64,000 nucleotides of DNA, from positions 81,688,919-81,752,918 of the forward strand of contig CM038465.1 of the NCBI GenBank assembly GCA_021464415.1, written 5' to 3'. Positions 61,050 through 64,000 of this stretch are shown in pieces. Positions within the stretch are counted from its first letter, which is position 1; every line of letters starts with the position of its first letter. The stretch comes from Lonicera japonica. Its lineage: Eukaryota > Streptophyta > Magnoliopsida > Dipsacales > Caprifoliaceae. Made by a program: the position numbers and the translations under genes. The notes beneath the pieces were generated by a model. That model had not been told where the DNA came from. It did not search any database and saw nothing but the letters and a program-made list of their open reading frames with translations.

Positions 61050-61299
61050 TATTATCATATATTTCAACATATCTCCATATATGTCATCATATATGGAGAT
61101 AATGTCAAATATTATACTCCCTATTATTCAAACCATATATCCCTCTTATTTAAACTAAATCTCATTTTTTCACATGTATAAGATTTGTATAGATCTCTTT
61201 GTTGGCAATGTATTTCTCTCATCCTTATATAAAGAGATTGCCTGGCTCATATAAATACAACATAATTCATTCTCTCATCTCTCTCTCTATTTGTCAACA
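61050..61299 (+). repeat. 3' LTR of the copia element
   Basis: 250 bp; contains ctccatatatgtcatcatat, a TATA-type tatataaagagattg and the terminal tttgtcaaca, followed by the ctaat duplication. Confidence 0.95.
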
Positions 61300-61304
61300 C
61301 TAAT

Positions 61305-61970
61305 CATGTAATAAAATGAACAAATTCTACCTTTTGTTTTTGGGACAAACTTAGTACAAATGTCTATGAGTTGTTGGAAAGAAATAGAGTCAAAATCAAA
61401 GTCTACCCTTAATTTGTCCATAAATGTCCTACCATTATAACTGTTAGCCCGAACAGTCCCTACAACGGTCTCTTCCTAAATACCTCCATAATGAACCCTA
61501 AGATTCCTAATAAACCACTTAGTCCACACTACAAATATTTAAATAAAATCACAAAAACTTGTGTATCAGGTTTTGAATGAAAAAATAAAATAGAACAAAT
61601 TTCTAAACAACAAAATTCAGTTTATTTGTTAACATTAAAGCTTGATTATGGTGTATATGTTCAATGTATTATTGAAAATGTGAAAATTAAGAGACGATTA
61701 GGTTTTTACACTATGATTGAACCCTCGTATTTGGTGATAAAAATAGAAATGGAAACTTACGAATGCTCATTTAAACGATTAATCAATATTCCTTCTTTGA
61801 AACCCTTCAATGGCAAATCTTTACTCAAATTCTTTAATGGGTGTTGAAACCTTAGCTTGATCACCCACCTTATTTTCCGACCCTTTTTCTCTTTAAGTTG
61901 TGTGAAGAATAAGAGAAATAGAGATGATATTGTGTGTATAGTGACCAAACGCACGTGTGCAACTCATGTA
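61305..61970 (-). pseudogene. Right-hand part of the MULE, degenerate
   Basis: Sequence between the copia element and the right TIR. Short frames on both strands (for example 61626-61847 plus) show no known domain. By position it would hold the start of the minus-strand transposase gene. Confidence 0.35.
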
Positions 61971-62064
61971 TTATTTTAGGGGCAATTTGGTCCATCTCAA
62001 CTAACGTTAACATAAGCTAACAGACCACAGCAACAATGGGGGTGCAAATATAAAATAAAAAAAT

Positions 62065-63296
62065 GAAAGACATATACTCACAAAAATGAATATAAGATGG
62101 AGAGTATCTCACTACATCTCTCAACTTATTTTTCAATTTATCACCCACATTATTATTATCTTTATATATATATATATATATATATATTGCTATCAAAAAG
62201 AACCTTGTGGTATATAAATGTTACATATTTTGAGCATGTTAAATTTAGTATACCACACATCTATGCACAATGCATATGCATAGCTTGTATATGTATTTTT
62301 TTTTTCCTTTTTTAAAAGGACATGCCAACACATAAGTAATTTTAGAAACAAGACTGTTCATTTTAAATATATCAAAAAGTGATGTAAAATTTTAAATTTA
62401 TGATCGAAGGATATGCGTATAATAAGAGTTTAATGTTTGCATGATTTTACCCAAGGCACTATTCTGCCATCTTCGTTGTCGATTTTTTCAATTATTAACT
62501 TCTGTTTCAGGAAACATGTAACATTATTAAATTTTTAATATTTTTCTTTTGATACAAGTAGTACTGGAATGGAAAAATACACTTTTATCTTTAATTACTT
62601 TGTTAGCATCGCAGATTTAATAAATTTTTAATATATTAGTTATGAAAATATTTGTCAAGAAAGTATCCCTTTCCGAACTTCTTTTTTTAAAAAAGGTTCT
62701 TCTGGTCTCATCTTAATCATTTTAAACGGTCACTATTTAAATGATTAGGCTCATAGATCTAGTTCTTTAGCTTAGGTACAGCTGTCCACAAACCAACTAA
62801 AGTTCTGCACCCACCTTCGTTCTCTGCTCAGTCCAAATTTAGATGTCTGGACAGACAGGTACCAAATTCTCATGTGTATTGTGATATCTTTGGTTGATTT
62901 CAACATCCAAGTTCCATACGTAATTTTGTACTGTCACTTTATTTATTTTATAATTATTTCTAGAATTTGTAATGTAAAATGACATTAATTTTTTATTTTT
63001 TTAATAAATTTGTAAAAACAATGAGTACTCGCTATTTAAGTTTGTGTGTGATTATTTTGTCTATCATCATATATGGACTAAGTCTGACCACTTTTTTTTG
63101 TCTCAATTTGTAAAGAGGAATTTTTCGGTGTATATGACTCTTAGTTTGTTAGTAGGAATGTTTATCGAGCATATTTTCCTTCTTCACCCGTGGGTAGTGG
63201 AAGTTTGATCTTCAAGCCTGCTTAAAATTAATTAATATAGATTTGAAATATATTTCCAAGTTTAAGTTTTGGATTGTTGATGTTTTTCTATTTTAG
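62065..63296. other. Intergenic region upstream of the right-edge gene
   Basis: AT-rich with an (AT)n tract at about 62163-62187. A pyrimidine-rich stretch ending ttttctattttag just before 63297 could be an intron acceptor for a 5' UTR intron. Confidence 0.4.
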
Positions 63297-63512
63297 ATGA
63301 AGTTTCAATTGATGATCTGGGGCTTCTTCTTTGCTTTGCTCATTATGTTGGTTCACATGGAAGCTCGAAGTGAATTCATTTTTCATGGCCTTTTCCCATT
63401 GGCTTCTTCTGTTATTCCTAAGGCAGTGTTTGCGTCTATTGAAATTGGGTTAGCATCTCGGAAAGTGTTTCAGTCTATCTCAGACGTGCATTCTCTTGGT
63501 TCCAGCCATTGA
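63297..63512 (+). CDS. Possible small secreted or membrane protein, unknown
   Basis: 71 codons. MKFQLMIWGFFFALLIMLVH followed by MEARSEF looks like a signal peptide or membrane anchor with a cleavage-like site after it. The remainder (FIFHGLFPLASSVIPKAVFA and onward) is mixed hydrophobic with no motif I recognise. The ATG follows directly after a good splice-acceptor-like sequence, so it may begin an exon. Downstream, another open stretch in the interrupted segment at 63564-63601 and 63942-64000 could be a later exon of the same gene. Confidence 0.35.
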   Translation: MKFQLMIWGFFFALLIMLVHMEARSEFIFHGLFPLASSVIPKAVFASIEIGLASRKVFQSISDVHSLGSSH

Positions 63513-63601
63513 TCAGCTCCCTATCCAAGAAGTGTAAAAAATTAATCTATCAAAATTCAGATGGGTGCAATTGCTTATGTTGTTAGGGATCACATGAGAA
63601 G

Positions 63602-63933
63602 CAGTGGCAGATGTAGGGGGGGACCGGGGGCGGTTCCCCTTAAATATTTTAAACCCTCATTAGTATTAGTAATTTTTTTATAAATATAATTGTTGGCACT
63701 CTTTAAATAAAATTATTCATTTTTATTTTGTTATAAATTTTTTTATCTCTAAAAATTATTTTAGAGTGCTAATTTTTTTTATGGAGTGTCAATAGTTATA
63801 CCTATTATTATTTATATTATAAGTATTCAATAAATTTAAGTAGCTGTGGTTACTCTTAATAAATTTATAGAGTATCATATTTTTTATGTTGTGTTTTGGC
63901 CCCCCCGTACTCCAAATCCTGAATCCGCCACTG
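63602..63933. mobile_element. hAT-type MITE (332 bp) at right edge
   Basis: Ends cagtggcagat and atccgccactg are inverted repeats with one mismatch, flanked by a perfect 8-bp target duplication atgagaag (63594-63601 and 63934-63941). Interior AT-rich with G and C runs near the ends (gggggggaccggggg; ccccccgtact). No coding capacity. Confidence 0.93.
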
Positions 63934-64000
63934 ATGAGAAGCCTGATTGGTGGATCAACTTCTTTCTCCCCTTTATCCTTCCTGATTATAGCAAAGGTGA

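Larger units (their letters stand above)
54413..61299 (+). mobile_element. Ty1/copia retrotransposon, recent but inactivated
   Basis: 5' LTR 54413-56188 (split by a solo LTR) and 3' LTR 61050-61299, both starting tattatcatatatttcaaca and ending gtcaaca. Exact 5-bp target duplication ctaat at 54408-54412 and 61300-61304. A perfect primer-binding site tggtatcagagc follows at 56189-56200, and the polypurine tract ttgagggggag precedes the 3' LTR. LTRs without the insertion are about 252 and 250 bp. The termini are TA...CA, not the usual TG...CA. Coding order gag, protease, integrase, RT, RNase H is copia. Confidence 0.95.
50617..62064. mobile_element. Large Mutator-like element (MULE) with nested insertions
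   Basis: The left end (about 50617-50765) and the right end (about 61971-62064), read on the other strand, share tttgcacccc, ttgttagcttatgttga/ttagcttatgttaacgtt and gagatggaccaaattgccc, giving inverted ends of roughly 100 bp 11.4 kb apart. The left end also has a short internal triplication of ttgcaattgcacccca. Between them are minus-strand transposase remnants, a GRF-like zinc-finger fragment, an hAT element and a copia element. Removing the later insertions leaves about 3.6 kb, a plausible MULE length. Target duplication not determined. Confidence 0.7.

Noticed and set aside
62097..62315. 72-codon frame rich in Tyr/Ile
   Set aside because: Generated by an (AT)n microsatellite.

Overview
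Organism. The window is nuclear DNA of a flowering plant, almost certainly a eudicot. Genes are split by GT-AG introns in AT-rich intergenic DNA. The five identified protein families plus one SIAMESE-related gene are closest, from memory, to Arabidopsis/eudicot members, and much of the rest is Ty1/copia, hAT, Mutator-like and foldback transposon DNA. I could not fix the species; nothing here looks bacterial or organellar. Gene layout. (1) Positions 1-4093, minus strand: 5' half of an AP-1 clathrin-adaptor mu subunit gene, running off the left edge and holding a 2.7-kb repeat-filled intron. (2) 5622-7300, plus: a two-exon secreted class III peroxidase with an unusually long N-terminal spacer. 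(3) 8499-12546, minus: a complete seven-exon phosphoribosyl-pyrophosphate synthetase (PRS3/PRS4 class). (4) 33092-33409, plus: a single-exon CDK inhibitor of the SIAMESE-RELATED family (SMR6-like). (5) 42084-44677, plus: a four-exon F-box/Sel1-repeat protein. (6) 46089-47909, minus: a single-exon Armadillo-repeat-only-like protein. (7) Near the right edge a short possible gene (63297 onward) with an hAT insertion. These are ordinary housekeeping, stress and cell-cycle genes with no obvious joint pathway; they are separated by accessory DNA. Accessory layout. 12751-14600: a 1.85-kb terminal-inverted-repeat element about 200 bp upstream of the PRS start. 15300-20702, minus: a decayed stretch with capsid-like and zinc-knuckle-like pieces, which I read as an endogenous pararetrovirus (Caulimoviridae-like) or gag-type relic. 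22752-29362: a decayed copia element with about 575-bp LTRs; its 5' LTR is split by a 1.09-kb insertion and its interior by a 516-bp hAT MITE with a perfect 8-bp target duplication. 30457-30858, 32400-32659, 34036-34441 and 36179-36798: four separate foldback MITEs, the last containing a minisatellite of self-complementary units. 37702-40417: a long-TIR element that appears to carry a captured tau-class glutathione S-transferase promoter and first coding segment (a Pack-MULE-like structure), with a 1.56-kb solo LTR inside its left arm. 48326-49620: a nearly full-length 1.3-kb palindrome. 50617-62064: a large Mutator-like element with transposase relics, containing an hAT element (51585-52538) and a copia element (54413-61299, exact 5-bp target duplication) whose own 5' LTR is split by a second solo LTR (54475-55993, exact 5-bp duplication). 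63602-63933: an hAT MITE with exact 8-bp duplication. The most notable structures are the GST-carrying long-TIR element, the virus-like relic, the three-layer nest at 50.6-62.1 kb and the 1.3-kb palindrome. All product names come from recognising protein families by eye; no database search was run.
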